This document shows positions 1 through 5,529 of a DNA stretch of 6,612 bases, piece after piece. Position numbers and translations under genes: made by a program. Each line of letters opens with the position of its first letter. Position 1 is the first letter of the stretch. This DNA is from Bdellovibrio sp. Its GTDB lineage: Bacteria; Bdellovibrionota; Bdellovibrionia; Bdellovibrionales; Bdellovibrionaceae. Under the pieces are notes generated by a model that worked only from the letters and a program-made list of their open reading frames with translations, searched no databases and was not told where the DNA came from. Where the stretch lies: positions 1 through 6,612 of the forward strand of contig JAHRXB010000112.1 of NCBI GenBank assembly GCA_019104905.1, written 5' to 3'.

Positions 1-84
1 CTGACCCCAGTCGTTTGTGATTTTATTAGAAGTGCGATTGATATATTACGTGCACATAAACAAAATCAAAAAAGGCGGGAATAA
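1..84 (+). CDS. C-terminal end of an unidentified plus-strand gene (partial)
   Basis: Frame 1 is open from the left edge to a TAA at 82-84 and gives 27 residues, beginning LTPVVCDFIRSAIDIL and ending in a charged tail (HKQNQKRRE). It reads as an amphipathic helix with a basic tail, a normal way for a protein to end. The LTPVV..FI pattern is compatible with the C-terminus of a LysR-type regulator, but 27 residues cannot establish a family. It is convergent with the methyltransferase fragment, the two stop codons being 7 bp apart, and no clear terminator separates them. It could also be chance open frame, since a run of 27 codons is not rare. Confidence 0.4.
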   Translation: MTPVVCDFIRSAIDILRAHKQNQKRRE

Positions 85-91
85 AGCCATT

Positions 92-289
92 TTATTTTAG
101 CGCGTGAAATAGAAAATCCAATCCCACGATCCCACAACCCGAACACAAATCAAGACCCCGCCAATTTTCCATCGCGCTGGCAGAGACTCGTTCAAACACC
201 TTGCGCGCAAGCATCACAGAGTCATGAGAAAAGCGATACTCTTCAGGCTGTGAATAATGGAACGTGTAATGAGGGTTGATCGATGACAT
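92..289 (-). pseudogene. Truncated TrmN6/YfiC-type tRNA1(Val) adenine-N6 methyltransferase, N-terminal fragment
   Basis: The fragment encodes 65 residues. The N-terminus carries NPHYTFHYSQPEEYRFSHDS followed by VMLAR (residues 5-29), the entry region typical of the YfiC/TrmN6 class. SAM-binding motif I follows (LDLCSGCGIVGLDF, residues 46-59). Full-length members run to roughly 230-250 residues and contain an NPP[YF] catalytic motif, which is absent. A TAA at 92-94 ends the frame right after FLFHALK. None of the three minus-strand frames in the remaining 91 bases continues the Rossmann fold, so a single frameshift does not explain the loss; a deletion or replacement just left of about 95 fits better. 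ATG at 289 is preferred to the TTG at 295 because the homology-like sequence starts there, although no strong ribosome-binding site precedes either. The family enzymes methylate A37 of tRNA1(Val); this fragment should be inactive. Confidence 0.62.
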
Positions 290-295
290 TCTCAA

Positions 296-575
296 ACTTT
301 TATTGGCAGATTCCGGAAATGTCCACAGCTAGAGCGGGCTCTGGGCAAGGATTTCGAGATTTTCTCGAGAATTTTCAAACGCCCGACTAGACCCTGCTTA
401 AGAAATCATCAATCCCTGGCTCAGGTCTAAATAAATCCAAGTCTTCTTGTGGGCTTAGCTATTTCTGGGCCTTAAGACAGCCCTGTTGATTACCTGTTTT
501 ACGGCAGAAAAAGTGGCAAATTTTTCCATGCCCCGTCCAGTTTTATGGTCCTGAAAGCCTTATCTGGCGCGGATT
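296..575. other. Intergenic stretch of about 280 bp with palindromes but no supported gene
   Basis: This lies between the methyltransferase fragment and the response-regulator promoter. No open frame here has a start, a ribosome-binding site and protein-like composition together. Several short dyads are visible: AGAGC-GG-GCTCT at 331-342, TCGAGA-TTT-TCTCGA at 354-368, and the sequence CTTAAG twice, near 398-403 and 471-476. The stretch may hold the promoter of the decayed minus-strand gene or a small structured RNA, but no promoter could be assigned with confidence. Confidence 0.6.
354..371. repeat. Overlapping palindromes TCGAGA/TCTCGA and TTCTCGAGAA
   Basis: TCGAGA (354-359) and TCTCGA (363-368) are perfect inverted repeats 3 bp apart. 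The second arm also forms part of a perfect 10-bp palindrome at 362-371. It sits about 65-80 bp upstream of the methyltransferase start on the minus strand. Function is unknown; it could be a protein-binding site or the inner hairpin of a larger structure spanning 329-390. Confidence 0.4.
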
Positions 576-595
576 TTTTGACAGTCCCGTCAAAA
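576..595. promoter_or_regulatory. Operator-like dyad over the -35 box of the response-regulator promoter
   Basis: TTTTGAC (576-582) and GTCAAAA (589-595) form perfect 7-bp inverted arms with a 6-bp spacer. The left arm contains most of the TTGACA -35 element, so a dimeric protein bound here would block RNA polymerase. The binding protein is unknown; autoregulation is possible but not shown. Confidence 0.4.
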
Positions 596-607
596 TCACA
601 CTATCCT
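578..607 (+). promoter_or_regulatory. Candidate sigma70-type promoter of the response regulator
   Basis: A perfect TTGACA -35 box (578-583) is followed after 18 bp by TATCCT (602-607), a 4/6 match to the -10 consensus. Transcription would begin near 614, giving a 5' leader of about 30 nt to the preferred ATG at 646. No sigma54 -24/-12 pattern was found upstream, so the regulator gene itself does not look sigma54-driven. Confidence 0.6.
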
Positions 608-634
608 AATTTTAGTGATTCGAACCCACCATGG

Positions 635-642
635 AAGGAAGG
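635..642 (+). promoter_or_regulatory. Ribosome-binding site that sets the regulator start at 646
   Basis: The purine tract AAGGAAGG at 635-642 lies 3-7 nt upstream of ATG 646. It falls inside the reading frame if translation began at the ATG at 631, which has no comparable site of its own. The protein therefore most likely begins MRSQRVLILDDE. Confidence 0.7.
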
Positions 643-645
643 TTC

Positions 646-2049
646 ATGCGAAGCCAAAGAGTTCTTATATTAGATGATGAGTCCTCACTCCGCACCGCTC
701 TGTTTCGAGTGCTTGACCGAAAAGGACTGAATGTCATCACCGCCAACAAGATTGAAGAAGCCAAAGTCTTGTGCCAAGGCGATACTCACATTGACTTAGC
801 CATTGTTGATTTGAATCTTCCCGACGGAGACGGCATCGAGTTTATGGCGCACTTAAAGGCCATGAGCCCCGCCACGGAAGTGATTATCCTGACAGGTCAT
901 GCCACCATTGAGTCGGCAATTCGCGCGACACAAAAAGGAGCTTTCCACTTCGTCACCAAACCTTTTAATTTGGAAGAGCTGATGAGCTTGATCGAAAAAG
1001 CTCTTACTCATAAGAAGTTGCAGCAGGAAAATCAACAACTGCGCTCGGAACTTAATAAGAAATATAAGTTTGATCAAATCATCGGAACCAGCGAGCAAAT
1101 TCAAGGTGTCTTGCGTTTGATTGAGCGTGTGGCGGATTCAGACTCTACCGTTTTGGTCACAGGTGAATCCGGAACGGGAAAAGAACTTATCGCTCGCGCC
1201 ATTCACTATAACTCTCCTCGTGCAACGGGTCCTTTTATTCCTATTAATTGTGGCGCCATCCCCTCTGAGCTTCTCGAAAGTGAACTTTTTGGTCACGTGA
1301 AAGGAGCTTTCACCGGAGCTATCGCCAACCGTGTCGGTCGCTTTGAAATGGCGGACGGGGGAACCATCTTCCTGGATGAAATTGGCGATCTTGAGCCCTC
1401 CTTACAAGTGAAACTTTTGCGTGCTTTGCAAGAGCGCAGTTTTGAACCCGTCGGCTCCACCAAAACCGTGACCGTCAATGTTCGTGTGATCGCGGCTACC
1501 AATTTGAATTTGGAAGAAGCCGTTGAAAATGGAAATTTCCGTGAGGATCTTTTCTATCGCCTGAACGTCATTCCTATTACTGTCCCCGCTTTGCGTGAAC
1601 GCAAAACCGATATTCCTTTGTTGCTGACTCATTTTATGGATGTCTTTAATAAAACCAAAGGTCGCGGTCTTTCGGGAATCACCCCCGATGCTTTAGAGTG
1701 TTTGGTGAACTACCCTTGGCCTGGAAACATCCGTGAGTTAGAAAATCTTGTCGAACGGATGACGATCCTTAAAGGACAAGGTCATGTCGATATCTCGGAC
1801 TTACCGATCAAATACAAATCCGGAAAAACCTCCTCTTCAGAAATTGGTGGTTTGGATATTCCAGATAACGGCATGGACTTTAACTCGGCAGTAGATGCCT
1901 ACGAAAATGCCCTGATCTTAAAGGCCCTCGAGAAAACAGGATGGAACCGCAATCAAGCCGCCACCTTGTTAAGATTGAATCGCACCACATTGGTAGAGAA
2001 GATTAAGAAAAAAGGTCTGACTCCACCCAACGAAATTGTTCCCAGCTAA
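646..2049 (+). CDS. Sigma54-dependent response regulator, NtrC/AtoC family
   Basis: This 467-residue protein has the full three-domain NtrC layout. The receiver domain (about 5-120) has acidic residues D10 and D11, phospho-acceptor D55 (DLAIVDLNLP), T83 and K105. The AAA+ domain (about 143-370) has Walker A GESGTGKE at 173-180, the GAFTGA sigma54-contact loop at 220-225, and Walker B GGTIFLDEIGD at 238-248. The Fis-type helix-turn-helix lies at about 432-453 (NRNQAATLLRLNRTTL). All key residues are present, so it should be phosphorylated by a partner kinase, bind upstream enhancers and remodel RNA polymerase with sigma54. No histidine kinase is adjacent in the window, so signal and target genes are unknown; AtoC or NtrC would be over-precise names. 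A start at 631 would add five residues but is less likely. It has its own promoter, a dyad over the -35 box, and a strong terminator immediately downstream. Confidence 0.95.
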   Translation: MRSQRVLILDDESSLRTALFRVLDRKGLNVITANKIEEAKVLCQGDTHIDLAIVDLNLPDGDGIEFMAHLKAMSPATEVIILTGHATIESAIRATQKGAFHFVTKPFNLEELMSLIEKALTHKKLQQENQQLRSELNKKYKFDQIIGTSEQIQGVLRLIERVADSDSTVLVTGESGTGKELIARAIHYNSPRATGPFIPINCGAIPSELLESELFGHVKGAFTGAIANRVGRFEMADGGTIFLDEIGDLEPSLQVKLLRALQERSFEPVGSTKTVTVNVRVIAATNLNLEEAVENGNFREDLFYRLNVIPITVPALRERKTDIPLLLTHFMDVFNKTKGRGLSGITPDALECLVNYPWPGNIRELENLVERMTILKGQGHVDISDLPIKYKSGKTSSSEIGGLDIPDNGMDFNSAVDAYENALILKALEKTGWNRNQAATLLRLNRTTLVEKIKKKGLTPPNEIVPS

Positions 2050-2055
2050 AAAAAG

Positions 2056-2083
2056 AAGCCCGCCGAAACAGCGGGCTTTTTTT
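2056..2083. terminator. Bidirectional rho-independent terminator between convergent genes
   Basis: The arms AAGCCCGC (2056-2063) and GCGGGCTT (2071-2078) form an 8-bp GC-rich stem with a 7-nt loop. A T7 run (2077-2083) follows on the plus strand. An A7 run (2048-2054) gives a U-rich tail on the minus strand. It lies 6 bp after the regulator stop codon and its T-run overlaps the stop codon of the BON-domain gene, so it can end both transcripts. Confidence 0.92.
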
Positions 2084-2411
2084 ATTCCTGAATAGAAATA
2101 TTATTTTGCACGTCACGAACTCCCTCAACAGCCATGACCTTTTTCTTCAAGATGTCTCCCTCTTCCGGAGAAGAAATAGCCCCCTGCAAAACAGCGCGAC
2201 CGTCGCGAATTTTGATATTCACGTTTCGAGCCTCATGAGAAAGGGTGGTATCGCGTTCCAAACTTCGTCGAGCCATCGAGGCCAAGTCAGAGTCAGAGTA
2301 ATTCATCATTGTGGGTCTTTGCGATCCTCGTCGCCCATAGGCGCCCTCTTGAGCATTCACAGCAACACCCAGGAACGCGATCGCAAGAAGTAAAGCGAGT
2401 TGATTTTTCAT
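2082..2411 (-). CDS. Small secreted BON-domain protein
   Basis: This gene encodes 109 residues. A signal peptide covers residues 1-20 (MKNQ followed by a hydrophobic stretch, with likely cleavage after VNA before QEG). A short Gly/Arg-rich linker follows. A single BON domain occupies about 41-109, with the typical pattern of a leader helix (LASMARRSLERD), a strand pair (NVNIKIRDGRAVLQGAI), a second helix (EGDILKKKVMAV) and the ending EGVRDVQNNISI. BON domains occur in periplasmic or envelope proteins such as OsmY and are thought to bind membranes or partner proteins; the role of this one is unknown. A longer reading from 2513 is rejected because GGAGG at 2417-2421 and the signal peptide both mark ATG 2411. 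Transcription runs towards the regulator gene and ends at the shared terminator. The ureohydrolase upstream reads the same way, but the 141-bp gap favours a separate promoter. Confidence 0.85.
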   Translation of the reverse strand: MKNQLALLLAIAFLGVAVNAQEGAYGRRGSQRPTMMNYSDSDLASMARRSLERDTTLSHEARNVNIKIRDGRAVLQGAISSPEEGDILKKKVMAVEGVRDVQNNISIQE

Positions 2412-2416
2412 AGATT

Positions 2417-2421
2417 CCTCC
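2417..2421 (-). promoter_or_regulatory. Ribosome-binding site of the BON-domain gene
   Basis: GGAGG on the minus strand lies 5 nt upstream of ATG 2411. This strong site fixes the start and excludes the 34-residue N-terminal extension that would begin at 2513. Confidence 0.8.
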
Positions 2422-2441
2422 AAAGGTTTCGTCCAATTCAA

Positions 2442-2505
2442 ATGATAACTCTCTATGAAAAAAACTGGGTAGACCTGCCCACAAAATACCAGGGGATGCA
2501 TGCCC
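2442..2505 (-). promoter_or_regulatory. Upstream region of the BON-domain gene: -10-like box and two dyads
   Basis: On the minus strand TATCAT (2442-2447) matches the -10 consensus at 5/6 positions, but no good -35 box lies 16-18 bp further up. At that place is the imperfect dyad TGGG.AG..CT.CCCA (2466-2481). A second dyad, GGG.ATGCAT.CCC, lies at 2492-2505. A good -10 with a dyad in place of a -35 is the pattern expected for an activator-dependent promoter. This assignment is tentative. Confidence 0.35.
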
Positions 2506-2552
2506 GTTGACACCCTCCCCTTTGTTTTTAAACAGGAATTTAGATGAGCTTT

Positions 2553-3485
2553 TTATTTTTTTGAAAACAAATGAAGCATTTCAAAAAGAGCATCCATTCC
2601 CGCCAAAGCAGTGATGTCTGCATGATCAAAAGGAGGGGATATCTCGACGACATCACCACCGACAAGGTTGGGAATTTTCAAAGCCCGGAAAATGCGTTGC
2701 ACTTCATAAGTCGTCAGCCCCCCAGGGACAGGGGTTCCCGTTCCAGGAGCGCAACTTGGATCCAGATTGTCGATGTCATAGCTGACATAGGTCGGAGTTT
2801 CATCAAAGGTGGGCAATGTCTTTAAAAACTCGTTCAGTGATTGATTGCGGATCTCATCGACCGTGATGACACGAATGCCATTTCTTTTGACGAAATCCAA
2901 ATCTTCGCCGCCTGCCAACGGGCCGCGAATGCCGATTTGAACCATTTTTTGGGGATCTACTAAACCTTCTTCGACCGCATGACGGGCAAATGCGCCGTGA
3001 TGGTACTCGCACCCCCACGCCGCGGGGTAAGTGTCTAAGTGAGCATCAAAGTGAATAAAAGCCAAAGGCTTTCCATACTTCTTCTTCAAAGCTCGCAAGA
3101 CCGGCAACGTCGTGGAGTGATCGCCCCCGACCGACAAAAACTTTTTATTGTTCTTAAGAACTTCGCCGACAAACTTCTCAATGCGTTCGTAAGTTTGATT
3201 CTGATCAATCGGAACGGTCGGGCAATCACCGATATCCGCCACTTTGAGTTTTTCAAAAAAGTTCTCCATGCGGGTCATATGGAAACCCCGCCCAAGACTG
3301 GAGATCTCACGCACTTTCGAAGGAGCAAATCGCGCCCCGGGACGATAGGAAACCCCACCATCGTAAGGGATTCCAAAAATTCCAACTTCATAGTCTGCGT
3401 CTATTGCCACGTAAGGCAATCGGAAGAAAGTTTTAATCGCAGAAAATCGGGGAAACTCGCGTCCGCTGAGTGGCTTGTATTCCAT
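2553..3485 (-). CDS. Agmatinase/guanidinobutyrase-type ureohydrolase
   Basis: This 310-residue protein of the arginase/agmatinase (ureohydrolase) family has the usual length. All six metal-ligand positions are visible: H123 in GGDHS, D147, H149 and D151 in FDAHLD, and D237 and D239 in YDIDNLDP. The family signature DIDNLDPSCAPGTGTPVPGG and the late VVEISPPFD motif are intact, so it should be an active binuclear manganese hydrolase in the cytoplasm that splits a guanidino group to release urea. Agmatine is the first guess, giving putrescine, but guanidinobutyrate, guanidinopropionate, formimidoglutamate or guanidine cannot be excluded, because substrate choice is set by loops and no pathway genes are nearby. 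The start at 3485 is supported by GAGGAG at 3491-3496. The gene is divergent from mutY with 38 bp between start codons. No convincing terminator follows it. Confidence 0.88.
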   Translation of the reverse strand: MEYKPLSGREFPRFSAIKTFFRLPYVAIDADYEVGIFGIPYDGGVSYRPGARFAPSKVREISSLGRGFHMTRMENFFEKLKVADIGDCPTVPIDQNQTYERIEKFVGEVLKNNKKFLSVGGDHSTTLPVLRALKKKYGKPLAFIHFDAHLDTYPAAWGCEYHHGAFARHAVEEGLVDPQKMVQIGIRGPLAGGEDLDFVKRNGIRVITVDEIRNQSLNEFLKTLPTFDETPTYVSYDIDNLDPSCAPGTGTPVPGGLTTYEVQRIFRALKIPNLVGGDVVEISPPFDHADITALAGMDALFEMLHLFSKK

Positions 3486-3499
3486 ATTGACTCCTCAAT
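3486..3499 (-). promoter_or_regulatory. Hairpin presenting the ureohydrolase ribosome-binding site
   Basis: On the minus strand ATTGA-GGAG-TCAAT directly precedes the ATG at 3485. The 5-bp arms pair perfectly and leave GGAG, the core of the Shine-Dalgarno sequence, in the tetraloop. The same bases on the plus strand overlap the -35 box proposed for mutY. A regulatory role is inference; the stem is short and A/U-rich. Confidence 0.45.
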
Positions 3500-3516
3500 T
3501 AACTGAAGACTACATT
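3487..3516 (+). promoter_or_regulatory. Candidate mutY promoter giving a leaderless or near-leaderless transcript
   Basis: TTGACT (3487-3492, 5/6 to consensus) is followed after 18 bp by TACATT (3511-3516, 4/6). Standard spacing puts the first transcribed base at about 3523, one base before or at the mutY ATG (3524). That agrees with the absence of a Shine-Dalgarno sequence before this ATG. Confidence 0.5.
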
Positions 3517-3523
3517 ACCGCGA

Positions 3524-4507
3524 ATGACAGCAAAATACGACTATAAACTCGACCATAAACACCTTACGCAATGGTACAAAAAAAATCACCGCTCTTTACC
3601 TTGGCGAGAGAATAAAGACCCTTATCGCATTTGGCTTTCGGAAGTGATGTTGCAACAAACCACCGTCGTTGCGGTCATTCCTTATTTCGAAAAATTTCTA
3701 GAAAAGTTTCCGACCGTTCACGCTTTGGCCGAAGCCCCTGAAAGCGAAGTTCTGGAGGCTTGGGCGGGTTTGGGGTATTACTCCCGCGCACGAAATCTTC
3801 ACAAGGCCGCCAAAGCACTGTCGACTCAAGGATTTCCAAAGACCGCTGCAGAACTCTTGGAGCTGCCAGGTTTTGGCCCTTACACCTCTCGCGCCGTTGC
3901 CAGTATTGCGTTTGGGGAAAAAGTCGGCGTCTTAGACGGCAACGTGATCCGCGTTCTATCCCGTCGTTATGGTTTGAAACTGGAATGGTGGAACAATCAG
4001 GGACGGGCGATCCTTCAAAACATCTCTGACGAGTTGGCTTTGTTGGGACAAGCCGATGTCATCAACCAAGGCCTTATGGAGTTGGGAGCGACCGTCTGCA
4101 CACCTCAGAAGGTCACCTGCATTTTATGTCCTTGGGCCTCGAGCTGTGTTGCGCGGGAAAAAAATGCGGTGGAGAAGCTCCCCCTCAAAAAACCTCGCAA
4201 AGACAGCGAGGTCTGGGTCTGGAAGCCCCTTGTCGCGATCAAAGGCCATAAAGTCGCTCTTGTTAAGAATGATTACGCTCCTTTCCTGAAAGGGCAGATG
4301 ATTTTCCCAGGAGAAATTGCCAAGGAAAAAAACAAGCCCAAAGACTATGATGCCAAACACAACATCACACATCATGATATCTTTATTCAAATTACTCAGC
4401 GAAAATCAATGTCTGGAAAAAACATTGAGTGGGTTGAATTAAAAGAGCTGAAGAAGGTCAATCCTTCTTCCTTGCTACAGAAAGTACTGCATAAGGTTGA
4501 GATATGA
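3524..4507 (+). CDS. mutY: Adenine DNA glycosylase MutY (A/G-specific)
   Basis: This 327-residue enzyme removes adenine mispaired with 8-oxoguanine (or G) in base-excision repair. The catalytic glutamate is E40 in WLSEVMLQQT. The helix-hairpin-helix covers LPGFGPYTSRAV (114-125), and catalytic D138 is in VLDGNV. The [4Fe-4S] ligands are C192, C199, C202 and C208, with the exact C-x6-C-x2-C-x5-C spacing. The C-terminal NUDIX-like domain (about 228-327) keeps the 8-oxoG recognition loop as ITH (281-283), matching the FSH loop of characterised MutY, but is some 20 residues shorter than in the 350-residue E. coli protein. The start at 3524 is the only ATG between the in-frame TAA at 3500-3502 and the conserved WY..N...PW region. 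No Shine-Dalgarno sequence is present. It is the first gene of an operon, overlapping the next gene by ATGA. Confidence 0.95.
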   Translation: MTAKYDYKLDHKHLTQWYKKNHRSLPWRENKDPYRIWLSEVMLQQTTVVAVIPYFEKFLEKFPTVHALAEAPESEVLEAWAGLGYYSRARNLHKAAKALSTQGFPKTAAELLELPGFGPYTSRAVASIAFGEKVGVLDGNVIRVLSRRYGLKLEWWNNQGRAILQNISDELALLGQADVINQGLMELGATVCTPQKVTCILCPWASSCVAREKNAVEKLPLKKPRKDSEVWVWKPLVAIKGHKVALVKNDYAPFLKGQMIFPGEIAKEKNKPKDYDAKHNITHHDIFIQITQRKSMSGKNIEWVELKELKKVNPSSLLQKVLHKVEI

Positions 4508-5529
4508 AGTGGATCAGTGGTGCGATCGCGGGGTTGTTATTTCTTTTAGTTGGTTGCACCCATCTGAGCCTCACCAAAGACATCCTTTCTTCGGATTACC
4601 TTCTTGCCAAGGGTTCAAAACAAATCACCTTCCTTGGGGACAACGATCACCCGCGCTTTTCCGAGGATGGTACGCGTTTACTTTACACCAGTCGCAGCCG
4701 GGTTCTACACAAAGGCGCTCAGATCTATGAAGTGGATCTTCTGCGCAACAAAGACCGTCGAGTGACCTTCTCTGACGGTGACGCTTTTGATGCTATCTAT
4801 ATCAGCGATTCAGAAATCCTTTACGCCTCCACGACAGATGAAATCAAAGAAAGTCCTCTATTAAATAAAAATTTCGACAGAGACTTTCCTCCGTCAGATT
4901 TGTATATGAGTGATCTCTATGGAAACGACATTTTGCGTGTCACTCAACAACCCGGATTTGACGCCAATCCGTTGTTTGTTCCCCACTCTGCAAAACCTTT
5001 TATTCTTTTCACGTCCCATCGCGGAGATTTGACGGGGATTTACCGCCTTGATCTTAAAAATCTTCCTGTCAGCCTTGTTTCTGCAGAAAAAGATAAAGAG
5101 AAGAGATTCCCCGCTCTCGCACCAGATCAGCAACAGGTGGCGTGGGTGGAAAAAAATCTCAAAACAGAAGAATACAGCCTTGTGCTTTATTCTTTAAAAA
5201 AGAAAATGCCGCTCGTTTTAAAAAAAGGAGAGGGTGTTTACCGCGATCTCTTTTTTGCGCCTCGAACACCTCAAAGACTTTTCTATAGCATTCTTCGCAA
5301 GGGTGAAAAACAATACCAAATTGAAGTCTATGACCTCGAAAAGCAATGCACTCAGGTGGCCTTCAAGGGTCAGGATTCTTTATACTCCCCTGCGCTCTCT
5401 AATGAATCCACAGAGCGATTGGCCTTTTCACGCTCATTTCAGGATAAAAAACAAATTTACATAGTGAACCTTCCCACGGATTTAGGCCCTTGCCTGGAAC
5501 CCCCTGCTCAAGCTACTCTTAAAGAGTGA
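4504..5529 (+). CDS. TolB-like beta-propeller lipoprotein
   Basis: This is a 341-residue lipoprotein. A basic N-terminus and hydrophobic core (1-17) lead to the lipobox LVGC with C18 as the acylated residue. T19 follows rather than aspartate, which favours outer-membrane sorting by the rule known from E. coli. The mature part carries six PD40/WD40-like repeats, at about 40-64, 86-110, 145-173, 191-217, 237-264 and 284-311. The clearest are QITFLGDNDHPRFSEDG and RVTQQPGFDANPLF. Six such repeats predict a six-bladed propeller like that of TolB. It is not TolB itself: TolB is a soluble periplasmic protein with an extra N-terminal domain, and no tol/pal genes are adjacent. It probably scaffolds protein contacts at the inner face of the outer membrane. 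ATG 4504 overlaps the mutY TGA, and AAGG at 4493-4496 supplies a ribosome-binding site, so translation is coupled. Confidence 0.85.
   Translation: MKWISGAIAGLLFLLVGCTHLSLTKDILSSDYLLAKGSKQITFLGDNDHPRFSEDGTRLLYTSRSRVLHKGAQIYEVDLLRNKDRRVTFSDGDAFDAIYISDSEILYASTTDEIKESPLLNKNFDRDFPPSDLYMSDLYGNDILRVTQQPGFDANPLFVPHSAKPFILFTSHRGDLTGIYRLDLKNLPVSLVSAEKDKEKRFPALAPDQQQVAWVEKNLKTEEYSLVLYSLKKKMPLVLKKGEGVYRDLFFAPRTPQRLFYSILRKGEKQYQIEVYDLEKQCTQVAFKGQDSLYSPALSNESTERLAFSRSFQDKKQIYIVNLPTDLGPCLEPPAQATLKE
5515..5527. repeat. Dyad ACTCTT-A-AAGAGT at the lipoprotein/next gene junction
   Basis: The perfect 6-bp inverted arms at 5515-5520 and 5522-5527 span the last lipoprotein codons and the GTG start of the next gene. 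The same arms recur at 6112-6125, just after that gene. In RNA the 4-bp outer stem with a UUAAA loop could partly mask the start codon. Confidence 0.45.

Noticed and set aside
1..24. Left-edge CTGACCCCAG resembling sequences at ends of transposase-linked repeats
   Set aside because: The stretch reads as protein-coding in frame 1, has no inverted partner or target duplication in the window, and is cut by the edge.
64..92. Possible minus-strand terminator (GGC..GCC then T-run) after the methyltransferase fragment
   Set aside because: Only three consecutive base pairs form, too few for a terminator stem.
319..390. 23-codon open frame with ATG after CCGGAA in the intergenic region
   Set aside because: The purines are too close to the ATG to be a good ribosome-binding site, there is no promoter, and it lies within palindromic sequence.
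514..581. Possible sigma54 -24/-12 promoters (TGGCAAAT... and TGGCGCGG...)
   Set aside because: The first has GG and GC elements 13 nt apart instead of 10; the second lacks the GC at -12.
545..673. 42-codon open frame overlapping the regulator promoter and start
   Set aside because: It has no ribosome-binding site and runs across the better supported promoter, leader and start of the regulator gene.
2106..2393. 95-codon plus-strand open frame opposite the BON-domain gene
   Set aside because: It has no signal, no ribosome-binding site and low-complexity composition; the minus-strand reading has a signal peptide and a domain.
2507..2535. Plus-strand TTGACA at 2507-2512 as a promoter
   Set aside because: No -10 box lies at a usual distance and no plus-strand gene follows before 3524.
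2521..2552. Terminator after the ureohydrolase gene
   Set aside because: Only an A/T-rich TGTTT/AACA pairing is present, without a GC stem, so no terminator can be supported.
3039..3506. 155-codon plus-strand open frame opposite the ureohydrolase gene
   Set aside because: It lies antisense to a well-supported enzyme, shows no recognisable domain or ribosome-binding site, and its length is explained by codon bias of the real gene.
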